Below are positions 1 to 8,555 of a stretch of 36,956 nucleotides of DNA, in pieces. Position numbers and translations under genes: made by a program. Source of the DNA: Phaeoceros laevis (taxonomy: Eukaryota; Anthocerotophyta; Anthocerotopsida; Notothyladales); NCBI GenBank assembly GCA_049999765.1, contig JBNGIQ010009361.1, positions 1 to 36,956 on the forward strand, written 5' to 3'. The notes beneath the pieces are model-generated. The model had not been told where the DNA came from and searched no databases. It saw only the letters and a program-made list of their open reading frames with translations. Positions within the stretch are counted from its first letter, which is position 1. Each line of letters begins with the position of its first letter.

Positions 1-102
1 CTGGGAATGCGTGTGCATGCTCTTGCTGTCACAAGTGGGTAGGAGTGAAACATAATTTTGGTAATTTTGGTCAACCACGTCATTCGTTTGTATGCCTCTC
101 AT

Positions 103-820
103 AGAATGTTGCAGGAAGCAGTGCATGTTCTCAACAATGATGCCGATGTTATTATTGGCAGCTGCCTGGTGGACATGTATGCCAAGTGTGGGAGTCTAGT
201 GGATGCATGCAGAGTGATTGAAAAATGACCTACCAAGAACGTGATGGCATGGACCGACGTGATCGCAGGATATGGTCAGCATGAGCTTGGTCAAGCAGCC
301 CTTGGCCGTTATCCAAGTGTGCAGCAGATGTGTAGGGCACCATGACGGTGTGACATTATTTGCCACCGTCAGGCATGTACTGGCGTTGGAGCTTTGCATC
401 AGGCGAAGGAGCTGCAGGCACAATTCATCAGCAGGCCTCGAGGACTGGAAGGGAATTTTAACGGCAACTGCCATGTGAACATGTATCAGCTTAGCTGATG
501 CACGCTGAGTGTTGGATACACTGCCTGCAAAAGATGTTTGACATGGAATGCCATGTCTGCAGGAAGTGTGGGAGCTAGGCTGGTGCTGGAAGGTTTTTTT
601 CACGAAATACCTGAAAAGGGATGCTGTGACATGCGACGGGTTATATGCTGAATACAGTAACTGCTAAATGGCAATGCAGTTCTTCCAAGAGATGCAGCAG
701 CAAGGTGTCAAAGCCCGATGATTCTACCTTTTCTTCTGTACTTGTGGCAGGCAGTCACGAGGGCCTGGAGAAGGAGGGGCAGCAGTACTTGACAAAACCA
801 ATGGCCGTAGCAGGATGAGC
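103..820 (+). pseudogene. PPR (PLS-type) gene relic
   Basis: Broken pentatricopeptide-repeat gene. Conceptual translation gives a recognisable PPR helix pair (GSCLVDMYAKCGSLVDA, about 154-210), interrupted by an in-frame TGA at 226-228, after which the match resumes (KNVMAWTDVIAGYGQ). A frame change near 370 leads to ACTGVGALHQAKELQAQF, and a further frame near 680-800 gives AMQFFQEMQQQGV and STFSSVLVAGSHEGLEKEG, the typical C-terminal L2/S2 part of PLS-class PPR proteins. Intact members bind organellar RNA and act in editing or processing. At least one stop and two frame changes make this copy non-functional. There is no clear start, and the relic may extend past the left edge. Confidence 0.8.
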
Positions 821-1383
821 CGTAAGTTGGGTTACATCATCATCTGTCAGTCCTGTCTGTTTCAGCTGGAGACCACTGGAGCAAGTTTTCGGTTCGCTAT
901 TTGGATTCTTCAATGGCCATGGTTGTCATCCTATTCGGACTTGTTGAAAGGGGTTTTCCCTTCCTTCCTCGGAAGCGTCGTGTGCTGACCAGTCGAGCTT
1001 GAGCCGGAGTACTCAGATCCGTCGAAGGAGACTCTTCGTTGAAGACTTGGTGGCAAATTCCCCAGGCTGGCCTGAACTGCATTCATCGTACTCCATACTT
1101 GAACTACCACACTTTCAGTTTAATATGCTGCATTGCTTCTTGACAAATCCATATGGGCATATCCACTCAACATGGCATTCTCGGTACTACATGCTCGGAT
1201 GTTCTCTTCTGTACCCGGTTATTTGGATCACTGGAGATGAATTTCCTTCCTTCAGCCGTATGTTCTGGTGCGGGGTAGTCCAACTATTCACTCCATCTAA
1301 TAGCAATGGTCGTTCATGACAAATTGCCGTCTCTGTGTTGGAAATCTCAAGGTTGGTTGGTTTCGGACTTTCAAGAGTATAAT
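821..1383. other. No recognisable gene
   Basis: I see no protein family, RNA or strong repeat here. Short open frames occur (for example 999-1319 plus) but their translations have no recognisable domain and no supporting splice structure. Confidence 0.5.
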
Positions 1384-1493
1384 GATGCGACAGTTGCCAC
1401 TACAGTTTCATCCAGGCAGCACGTAAAAGTTAGCAAAGGATGCGACAGTTGCGACTACAGTTTCATCCAGGAGCCTGTAAATGTTAGCCTAGG
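1384..1493. repeat. 55-bp tandem duplication
   Basis: Two adjacent copies with a 55-bp period (1384-1438 and 1439-1493). Both begin gatgcgacagttg and contain ctacagtttcatccagg; they differ at a few bases toward the 3' end. The pair lies about 310-420 bp upstream of the globulin start and may be in its distal promoter. A smaller direct repeat (gcggcgtcgagtctg at 1597 and 1620, 23-bp spacing) follows. Confidence 0.85.
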
Positions 1494-1583
1494 CTGCTTG
1501 GTTTTAGGCGGCAGCTGTAAAACAGCGTTTCCCCCGGCCAGGTGGGCAAGTGAGACTGTGAGCATGCGCATGGTCCTGTTTGT

Positions 1584-1642
1584 CATGCAACCGGCTGCGG
1601 CGTCGAGTCTGAGTTACGAGCGGCGTCGAGTCTGGGCATGCA
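1584..1642. promoter_or_regulatory. Two RY-type CATGCA motifs upstream of the globulin gene
   Basis: CATGCA occurs at 1584-1589 and 1637-1642, that is 222 and 169 bp before the ATG at 1806. The RY element (CATGCA) is the established binding site of B3-domain regulators ABI3/FUS3/LEC2 in seed storage protein promoters. The motif match is seen; its function here is inference, since a 6-mer is common by chance. Confidence 0.45.
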
Positions 1643-1805
1643 GCCATGTCCGCCTGGGCGTTCTCAAGTCCCGAATCGGAAGGTGCAAGCGGCGTCCAGA
1701 TGCAAATCATCTACGGGCCTACTTAAGCAGCACCCGTCGGCCGGGATGAAGCATTCAGTCGCATCCCTCTCTTGGCAAGCGCATCAATCGTGTTGACGAG
1801 CAAAC

Positions 1806-4133
1806 ATGGGTCGCGGAGGAGGAGGCATGAAGACGGCGGGGCTGCTCTTGCTGGGGCTGCTGCTCGCCCTGGCTGTGGCGAGCGCCATGAGCTTGCGCTT
1901 GGACCCCGACAGCCGCGACAAGCTTCAGCTGGAAGAGCGTGGACGTAGCAAGCGAGAGCGCGAGGAACGCGAACGTGAGAGGGAATCCGACTCCGACGTC
2001 GACCGGCGTGAAAGTGAGCGTGAGCGTGAACGCGAGAGGGAACGGGAGCGCCGGGAACGTGAGCGGGAGAGGGAGGAGCGCGAGCGCCGGGAGCGACGCG
2101 ACCTTGACCCCGACTCTGAAGACGACCGACGTGAGAGCGAGCGTGAACGTGAGAGGGAGCGCCGGGAGAGGGAGGAGCGTGAACGCGAGCGCCGGGAGCA
2201 TGAACGACGTCGCCGTGACGGTGACTACCAGGAGGACGAGGAGGAGGACGACAGGCGTGAAAGCGAGCGCGAGCGTGAGCGGGAAAGAGAACGCGAACGC
2301 CGAGAGAGGGAGGAACGCGAGCGCAGGCGCCGGCGTGATGGAGACGACGAGGTCGACGACGACCGACGTGGGAGTCGACGCGAGAGAGAGGAACGGGAGA
2401 GGGAAGAGCGTGAAAGAGAGAGGAGGAGGGAGCGCCGTGATCAGCATCGCCGACGCCGAGGCAGGCGCGGCCAGGGCGAGCGGGAGCTTCAGCTGGAAGA
2501 GCCCGAGCGGCAGTTCAGCTCTGAAGGAGGCGAAATCCGAGTTTGGGACAACATTCGTCCTTTGGAGAATGCCGAGGTGTACGTGCAAGGAGCTGAGATC
2601 ACTTTGCGGGAGCGCGGCCTGCTGCTCCCTCAGTACTCCGATTCCGCATCCATTGCCTACGTCGAGGAAGGTAAGCAAACTTGCCGGTGCTCAACATTGT
2701 AGATCGAAAAGTTGTCTCCTTTGACAACCCCTAAACGGCTCTAGTTTGTTTGCACAATTGGAAGGGCTACTGATGCATCGGTCATGTTTGGAACATTGTG
2801 GCAGGCGAGGGGCTGGTAGGTCTGCTATCTGGCTATTCCTTGGGAGAGAGGGCGAGGCGCGTGAGGCGTGGTGATGTGGTTGCCATTCCCAGAGGAATTG
2901 CGCAATGGTGGTACAACTCGGGCAACCAGGAGCTGCGCATCATCGCCTTGGCAGACACCTCCATCGGAATCGAGCGCGGCGATCGGGACTACACTGTCTG
3001 TGAAGGCATTGTTCGAGCAGTTGTTTGCGAGAAAGTTCATTCTCGAGACCTAACGTTTGCGCACTTGAATGCAGCCATTTGCTTTGGTCGGAGGCCGCCG
3101 GGAAGGAGGAGAAGAACGGGGACGGGGCAGGGAGGAGGAGCTCCGGAGCATCTTGCACGGATTCAGGAGGGAGTTTTTGGCCGAAGCCTGGGATGCGGAT
3201 GAGAGCGAGGTGGACGAGCTGCTCAACAGCCAGGAGGGCGTGGGAATCATTAGGGTTGAGCGGGATGTGGACATCGAACGCGCTCTCGAGGTGATCGACG
3301 AAGGCGACAATGGAAACAACGCTAACGACGCCAGCGGCACTGCTAATCATTTCCATCTGTCGGAGTTCGTCTACAATGTGCGCCATGGCACTCCCGAGGT
3401 CCTGGTTGAGGATGCTGGCTACTTCAACACTGTCAACAAGTTCAAGCTGCCTATCCTCAGCCTCGTCAGGCTTGGTCTCACTCACGGCCGTCTCGAGAGG
3501 GTATGTACACTACCTCGACCTAATTCTTCCTTTCATCAATCTTTCAAGAGGATTTCTGATGAATTCCTGCGGCTGAGGAAACCTAGCTGACACCATCTTG
3601 TGTGGTGTGCAGAACGCCATCTTTGCACCTCACTGGTCTCCCAATGGCCACCAGATTGTGCACATCTTGAGGGGAAGTGGCCACTTTGAGATTGCGGGGA
3701 ACGGAGGACAGAAGCTTGTGAGCCAAAACGTCAGAGAGGGCGACGTTTACGTCATCCCCCGCTTCCACGCTGCTGGTGTGCAGGCAGACGAGGAGGGCCT
3801 CGAGTGGATCACCTTCTACACCACCGACCTGTGAGACTCTCATCCCCTTGGAAATCTTTCCAATGACCTTGACCATGAATTGCACAAACCTTACCTAGGG
3901 CTCCTTGAAAATGGCTGATGGTCGATGATGGTGGTTCTTGCAGGCCATACGTGGAGGCACTCGCTGGGAAGACCTCTGTTTACAAGAACCTCCCCGTGCA
4001 GGTGGCCGCAGCAGCTTTCAACATCGACGAGGACAGGGTGCGGGAATTGAGGAGGCACCGCCTCAGAGATGCACTTCTGCTGCCTTCTCACGGCCGCCAG
4101 GAGCACGGCCGCCGCCACCGCCGTGATGATTAG
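1806..4133 (+). CDS. 11S globulin-like (legumin-type) bicupin storage protein with R/E/D-rich insert
   Basis: Five exons: 1806-2670, 2805-2995, 3075-3500, 3613-3830, 3944-4133, giving 629 residues in one frame; all introns are GT-AG (donor at 2996, GTCTGT, is weak but phase and homology agree). The ATG at 1806 has a good context (A at -3, G at +4); a second ATG at 1827 would also give the signal peptide (residues about 8-28). Residues about 43-235 are almost purely Arg, Glu and Asp. Cupin 1 follows (about 236-345, GLLLPQYS, RRGDVVAIPRGIAQWWYN, LADTS), then a linker with FRREFLAEAWDAD, and cupin 2 (about 445-600: STVN-like FNTVNKFKLPIL, NAIFAPHWSPNGHQIVHI, REGDVYVIPRFHAA, LAGKTSVYKNLPVQV). This order is diagnostic of 11S globulins, which are stored in protein storage vacuoles. 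The usual NG cleavage site before the basic chain and both interchain cysteines are not visible. The C-terminus is basic (RRHRLRD). Confidence 0.88.
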
Positions 4134-4310
4134 GAGAGCTTCGAAGGATCTCACCTCCGGTTTCTCAAAGTCCCCTGAAGAACAGGTCCTTCAAGAGCTG
4201 GGTTTCAGATACGGCATCTTGAGGCTTGGCTGCTAGTTTTGGTTTGCATGAACGGTATAAGTGTACATATTTTGTGCCTCGTGACTCTTCTCTTGCAAAT
4301 GTCACTTTTT

Positions 4311-4316
4311 AATAAA
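4311..4316 (+). terminator. Polyadenylation signal of the globulin gene
   Basis: AATAAA lies 178 bp after the globulin stop codon, in an AT-rich stretch, the right place for a near-upstream polyadenylation element. A direct repeat (ctggtcactcttccag at about 4347 and 4392) follows before the next relic begins. Confidence 0.6.
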
Positions 4317-4408
4317 GTTCTCTTTCAGCCATGAACTGTGCTTGTGCTGGTCACTCTTCCAGCATCTCTTAGTTTCGTTCCAGCCATCAGCACTGGTCAC
4401 TCTTCCAG

Positions 4409-4915
4409 GAGACGGACGTTTACGTTGGGACCATGGTGCTGGATATGTACTATGCAAAGTGTGGGAGCCTGGTGGATTCTAGGCGTGTCTTTGACAAGAT
4501 GCCTCATCGAAATGTGGTATCTTGGAATGCCATGATCTTGGGGTACGCTAAGCTGAACGAGGGGGAAGAGGCTTTGGAACTGTACACACAATTGCTAAAG
4601 GAAGGTGTGGTGCCCAATAACCGAACATTTGTTGGTGCACTCAGAGCTTGCAGTAGCTGTCAGGACTAGAAGAGGGTGATGAAATGGCAGATGGAAGACG
4701 AGGCAAAAACCGGTGCCTGAAGCATGTTAGAGCTATACACTCAGACATAATGAGCAGCGGGTCTGAGGCAGATATATATGTCTGGAACATACTATTGGAT
4801 GTACACGTATGCTAAATCCGGGAGCCTGGCGGATGCTGTTTGTTGCTAGCACCCTGGTGAACATGTATTCCAGCTGTGGGAGCCTTGTAGATGCAGAGAT
4901 TGTGTTTGGTGCTCA
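4409..4915 (+). pseudogene. PPR gene relic, several repeats
   Basis: From 4409 an open stretch reads ETDVYVGTMVLDMYYAKCG, then RNVVSWNAMILGYAKLNE, EGVVPNNRTFVGALRACSS, and ends in TAG near 4669. Further frames continue the same family: LKHVRAIHSDIMSSGSEADI (about 4715-4775) and STLVNMYSSCGSLVDAEIVF (about 4848-4908). This is a P-L-S series of pentatricopeptide repeats broken by stops and frame changes. It is not a close copy of the relic at the left edge. It starts just past the globulin polyadenylation region. Confidence 0.8.
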
Positions 4916-5393
4916 TGGGAGAATCGCCTGCAATTTTTACTGCTCCGGATCCGACGTCGACTGGCAGGCAGCCTAGTCTAGCTAGCTCTATTGTGGGTGG
5001 CCAACGTGTGGTCGTCTCAGGGAGCTCCTCTCCCCTTTCGATAGTTAACCATGGTTGGATTGTGAGGGATATGTTGGGTCGCAAGCGATGGTGGCAGCAT
5101 GGCCATATTAATTACTTACTTACCAGGACTACTACTCCCCTAGCCGTAAGCCTGTACAATTAGAGTAATATAGAATATCTCAGAAGAATGTTAACACCCA
5201 GTTGTGTGTTTACAGAGAGAGATTATATGCTTCTTCCCATGTAGTCCTTCCTACACCTGGTGAAGTAGTAGTTTTAATTTACACGGGTCCCTTGGTTGCA
5301 TCGCCACGCGTACGTGTGTAGCCACCTGGAGAGCAGCTGTAGTGCTAAGCCGGTGTGCACCATATCCGAGAGACAGAGAGTGTGTCTGTTAAC
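4916..5393. other. Intergenic, no gene seen
   Basis: No coding or RNA feature recognised. Similarity to the region upstream of the second secreted-protein copy begins near 5370 (tgtgtctgttaacactgccc versus the corresponding stretch near 10510), marking the approximate left limit of the segmental duplication. Confidence 0.5.
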
Positions 5394-5447
5394 ACTGCCC
5401 ATGCTCCGGCCGGCTAGCGCACTGCCCATGCTCCGGCCAGCTAGCGC
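5394..5447. repeat. 27-bp promoter repeat, two copies
   Basis: Two adjacent 27-bp copies (5394-5420, 5421-5447) that begin actgcccatgctccggcc and end ctagcgc, with one substitution. A single copy of the same unit stands at 10525-10551 upstream of the paralogous gene, so the element belongs to the duplicated promoter and was doubled, or halved, after the split. Confidence 0.85.
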
Positions 5448-5490
5448 AGAAACTTAAGCTTGTAGGCAGCTGCCGGCCTCTTGAAAGTGG

Positions 5491-5497
5491 TATATAT
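5491..5497 (+). promoter_or_regulatory. TATA box of the secreted-protein gene (copy A)
   Basis: TATATAT sits 152 bp before the ATG at 5649 and is followed by ttccagctgcaagc, a context conserved around the TATA sequence of the paralogue at 10568. Position and conservation support a core promoter. Confidence 0.6.
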
Positions 5498-5648
5498 TCC
5501 AGCTGCAAGCTTCAGCAGGCAGGCCACGGGTACCTACTTGCACAACTTTCCTTGGAAGTTTTCGAGTTCCCTGCCTGCATCGGTGTTCATTGTCGCCGCC
5601 GCGATATATAGTCAAGAACTGATCGCAAGCTCTCTCTCGACAGCAGCC

Positions 5649-6323
5649 ATGGGCAGCCGAGGTGCAGCAGCTACTCTGCATCTCATGGTTGTGGCGACGC
5701 TAGCGTTGGCAGCTGCAACACTTATGTCGACGGCGGAGGCCGACTGTTCCCAGTCGATGGCGCACAACTTCAAGGTAAGTAATACGAGCGGGGGGTTCCG
5801 GGTGCCGGAAGGCGGCGAGGACGGGCTCTACATGGGAAGCGTGGAGGTGGATGAGCAGGGAGTGGAGCACTATCGGGTCACGTTCCTGGGTAAAGGCAAC
5901 ACCACGCTTGACGGCAGATGGGCTAACAACAACAACGTCAGTCGAGCAGCAACAGGAGGCCTAGGACGGAAGCTGCTGCAGGAGGACTCGGGGGTGTTTT
6001 GCGAGGGCTCCGTTTTGGACGCCGACGACGCACTTGCGGCTTTGGACGGTTTAGCCAACTACTTCGGGCCTACCGGCAACACCGTGGCGGCTGGCCAGGC
6101 CGCCGCCTACGGCTACATGTGCGTAATCGCCTACGTTTGCAATTTCAACAACTTCCCCTTCCGAACCACAGGTCCCCTAATTTATGCAGACTTCGTTCAA
6201 CTAAACAATGTCTGCACTGTCTACGGCGGGGGCTGGTACGGCCACGAGTCCACGCATAGCCGCAATGGCCGCACCTACCGCGACAATTCGTTCTGCGGGG
6301 GTAGCCGCCTTCCACCGCCCTAA
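5649..6323 (+). CDS. Small secreted cysteine-containing protein, unknown family (copy A)
   Basis: Single open frame of 224 residues. The frame is open upstream to 5481, but the ATG at 5649 lies in a strong context (gcagccATGGGC), after a TATA box, and begins a classical signal peptide (hydrophobic core about residues 11-25, predicted cleavage after STAEA, residue 31). The mature part has six cysteines (DCSQ, FCEG, YMC, YVC, NVC, FCGG), two potential N-glycosylation sites (NTS, NTT), a GRKLLQ motif at about 105, and a Gly/Tyr/Asn-rich C-terminal third. I do not recognise the family. A near-identical N-terminal half is encoded at 10734. A perfect splice-donor string (AAGGTAAGT) lies within the frame at 5772-5780; reading through it gives conserved protein, so I treat the gene as intronless. 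Confidence 0.75.
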   Translation: MGSRGAAATLHLMVVATLALAAATLMSTAEADCSQSMAHNFKVSNTSGGFRVPEGGEDGLYMGSVEVDEQGVEHYRVTFLGKGNTTLDGRWANNNNVSRAATGGLGRKLLQEDSGVFCEGSVLDADDALAALDGLANYFGPTGNTVAAGQAAAYGYMCVIAYVCNFNNFPFRTTGPLIYADFVQLNNVCTVYGGGWYGHESTHSRNGRTYRDNSFCGGSRLPPP

Positions 6324-6552
6324 AGCTAAGAATGGGAAGGGCATGGGTATAGGGAAAGGGAGGGAGGTACACTGTTTGCTTGCTTTTACTGGATTTGTAC
6401 GCAAAGACTCCTCATAATACACAGAATTCCATGCATGTAATGTAATTTTATTGTAGGTTTTTTTTTTAAAATACCGATTATGGTTTGGATTTACCGACTT
6501 TTTCCCAGTAGGAAATTTGACGGAAATGTTAAGAACTTATCAGCCCAGACTT

Positions 6553-6726
6553 TTTGATATGCGTTGTACCCTTCATGTTTACATTGTTAATCCCACGTGA
6601 ACGTTATAGCTGCTCTCCGCTCTGGGAAAGGTCGAAAGGTTTGATATGCGTTGTACCCTTCATGTTTACATTGTTAATCCCACTTGAACGTTATAGCTGC
6701 TCTCCGCTCTCGGAAAGGTCGAAAGG
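6553..6726. repeat. 87-bp tandem duplication
   Basis: Two adjacent copies, 6553-6639 and 6640-6726, each starting tttgatatgcgttgtaccc and ending ggaaaggtcgaaagg, with only a few differences. The duplication lies 230 bp downstream of the secreted-protein stop codon. The corresponding area after the second gene copy has only one copy of the end of this unit (about 11368-11396), so the doubling happened in this copy alone. Confidence 0.9.
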
Positions 6727-7172
6727 AATGTAGACCTCCTCATTTGAATCTCTCCTTCTCTGGACAGCTATCCCACGGGTCCCTTTCTGGCACCCCTGAT
6801 CATGACCCTATGGAGGCCTCCCAGTATTTGAATCCACCTTGTAGCATAGCACCTTACGCTGGGCTTTCAGCACCTCCTCGTCCTTCTGGTATTGCCATTT
6901 CATCAAATGTGACTTCCTCTCCCGGCGTGCTAAGCCCAGCAGCTCAGTGTCCTTTGATGGATGCCTACAAGCACAAGGTAGCTGATTGCTCTTCAGGAAG
7001 CACTCCTGTTATTCAGGCCTGATGTACAGGTCAAAATGGTAGGGCAAGCCATGTTTGTTGACACCAAAGGGGCAGGATCTTTTGGAGAGAATGTCACATT
7101 CGGAGGAGGCACCTCCCATCTGGCTAATCGGTGTCATTCGCATTTCGCATTTGCTGAGTTCTCTGTATCTAA
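6727..7172 (+). pseudogene. RRM-gene relic, copy A (truncated)
   Basis: This stretch matches 11397-11980 at high identity with small indels. It encodes a Pro/Ser-rich open frame to 7022, then VDTKGAGSFGENVTFGGGTSHL, and ends with HSHFAFAEFSV, which in the longer copy is the RNP1 strand of an RNA-recognition motif. Similarity to the other copy stops at about 7172, where a minus-strand PPR relic begins. Without the longer copy it would not be identifiable. It is broken and has no start. Confidence 0.55.
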
Positions 7173-7930
7173 AGGTGCTACTACGTCATCCAGCAGACCT
7201 CTTTTGACAATCCTTGAGTGCAGCTCCCAGCCCTTCTGCAAGGCACCAGTGCTTGCACATGCCTTAAGAAGGCAAGCAAAAGTAACATGGTCGGCTAAAA
7301 TGAGGCCCATCTCCTCCATTTGTCCATACACAACAAGCTTGCGCCTCTTGGCCGAGTCCTTGCTGTGCATACCCAACAATCAGAGCATTCCATGTCTGAC
7401 TCACCACATTCTTCGTGTCCATGCTGTCAAAAACCTGGCGCGCATCTTCCAGCTCACCACATTTTGCATACATGTCCACCAGGCAGGTGCCCACCACTAC
7501 ATCATCCAGCAGACCTCTTTTGACAATCTTTGTGTGCAGCTCTCTGCCCTTCAGCAAGGCACCAGTGCTTGCACCAGTGCTTGCACACGCCTTCCTGAAG
7601 AAGGCAAATAAAAGTAACATGGTCAGCCAAAATGAGGCCCGCCTTCTTCATTTGTCCATACACAACAAGCGCCTCTTGGCCGAGTCCTTGCTGTGCATAC
7701 CCAGCTATCAGGGCATTCCATGTCACCACATCCTTTGTGGCCAGGCTGTCAAATACCTGGCGTGCATCTTTCAATTCGCCACATTTTGCATACATGTCAA
7801 CCAGGCAGTTGCCAACCAACAAGTCAGTAGAATCAGAGTGCACTTTTCTGCCAAATTCCGAGTCGGCGGCAAATGCACAAGCTTGAAGGGCAGATACAAA
7901 GACATTTTCTATTCCAACATGTCCCAAGGT
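7173..7930 (-). pseudogene. PPR (PLS-type) relic, minus strand
   Basis: Minus-strand translations give VGNCLVDMYAKCGELKDA, TKDVVTWNALIAGYAQQG, ALVVYGQMKKAGLILADHV (about 7520-7930), then a second, frame-shifted round VGTCLVDMYAKCGELEDA, ALIVGYAQQGLGQEA, and LLKACASTGALQKGWEL down to about 7190. The rounds are about 330 bp apart, close to one P-L-S triplet, so the array contains an internal triplet duplication. Frame changes separate the pieces and no complete reading frame exists. The plus-strand open frame over 7415-8098 is only its antisense. Confidence 0.82.
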
Positions 7931-8555
7931 GACCTACATGTACAGGTGCAGTGCTCTGAGAGAGGAGAAGAAGCTAATGAAGATGGCCAGTTCGATCAGC
8001 ATTGGCGGCAAGGGATACGCAATGACTTGTTTCTGCTGAAGCAAGGGCGGAAAGAGCTGAAGAAAGCACAGGCCCTCATACCACTGCAGGGGAAATAGGG
8101 CAAACGCCCTAACATATTCCTGCCTCAGCTTCAGATCTGAGCCGAGCGCTGTGAGCAGGCGATGGGCAAGCCCGGGCGGCCGTGGGCGTCCTCATGTTCC
8201 TTGAAAATTGGAGGCTATGAACAGCAGTCATCGCTCGGTGAGCATCAATCAGCTTTTTGACAGCCGTCTTTGACACCCTTTATTAGACAGTTTGCTGAAC
8301 GTACATGTCTAATAGCTTGGGGACTGAAAGTCTAGCTTTGTGATAGGCTATCACTTAGTTCGTTCATGCCAGACACAACTGTACATTACTTTTTGTCCAA
8401 CTTCTCCATCTCAAATCTCTTCCCAGCCTGCTGGGCTGGGAGCTACTGATCAGGGTCAAACATAAGTGTCTAATGTAAATCACGTAGGGCTCTGAAAATG
8501 TCCGTAATGGATCTCGTACCTTCGAGGTTCTCTTCTGTGAGCATGAAAAATCCAA
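7931..8555. other. No recognisable gene
   Basis: Sequence between the PPR relic and the LRR pseudogene. It includes a stretch preceding the PPR relic (on its upstream side) with no detectable protein similarity. No RNA gene or repeat was noticed. Confidence 0.45.

Noticed and set aside
1755-2724. Long open frames overlapping globulin exon 1 (307 codons minus; 261 codons plus in another frame)
   Set aside because: They result from the low-complexity GC-rich Arg/Glu codons; only the frame from 1806 has a signal peptide and splices into cupin exons.
7415-8098. 227-codon plus-strand open frame
   Set aside because: It is antisense to the PPR relic at 7173-7930, and its translation has no recognisable domain.
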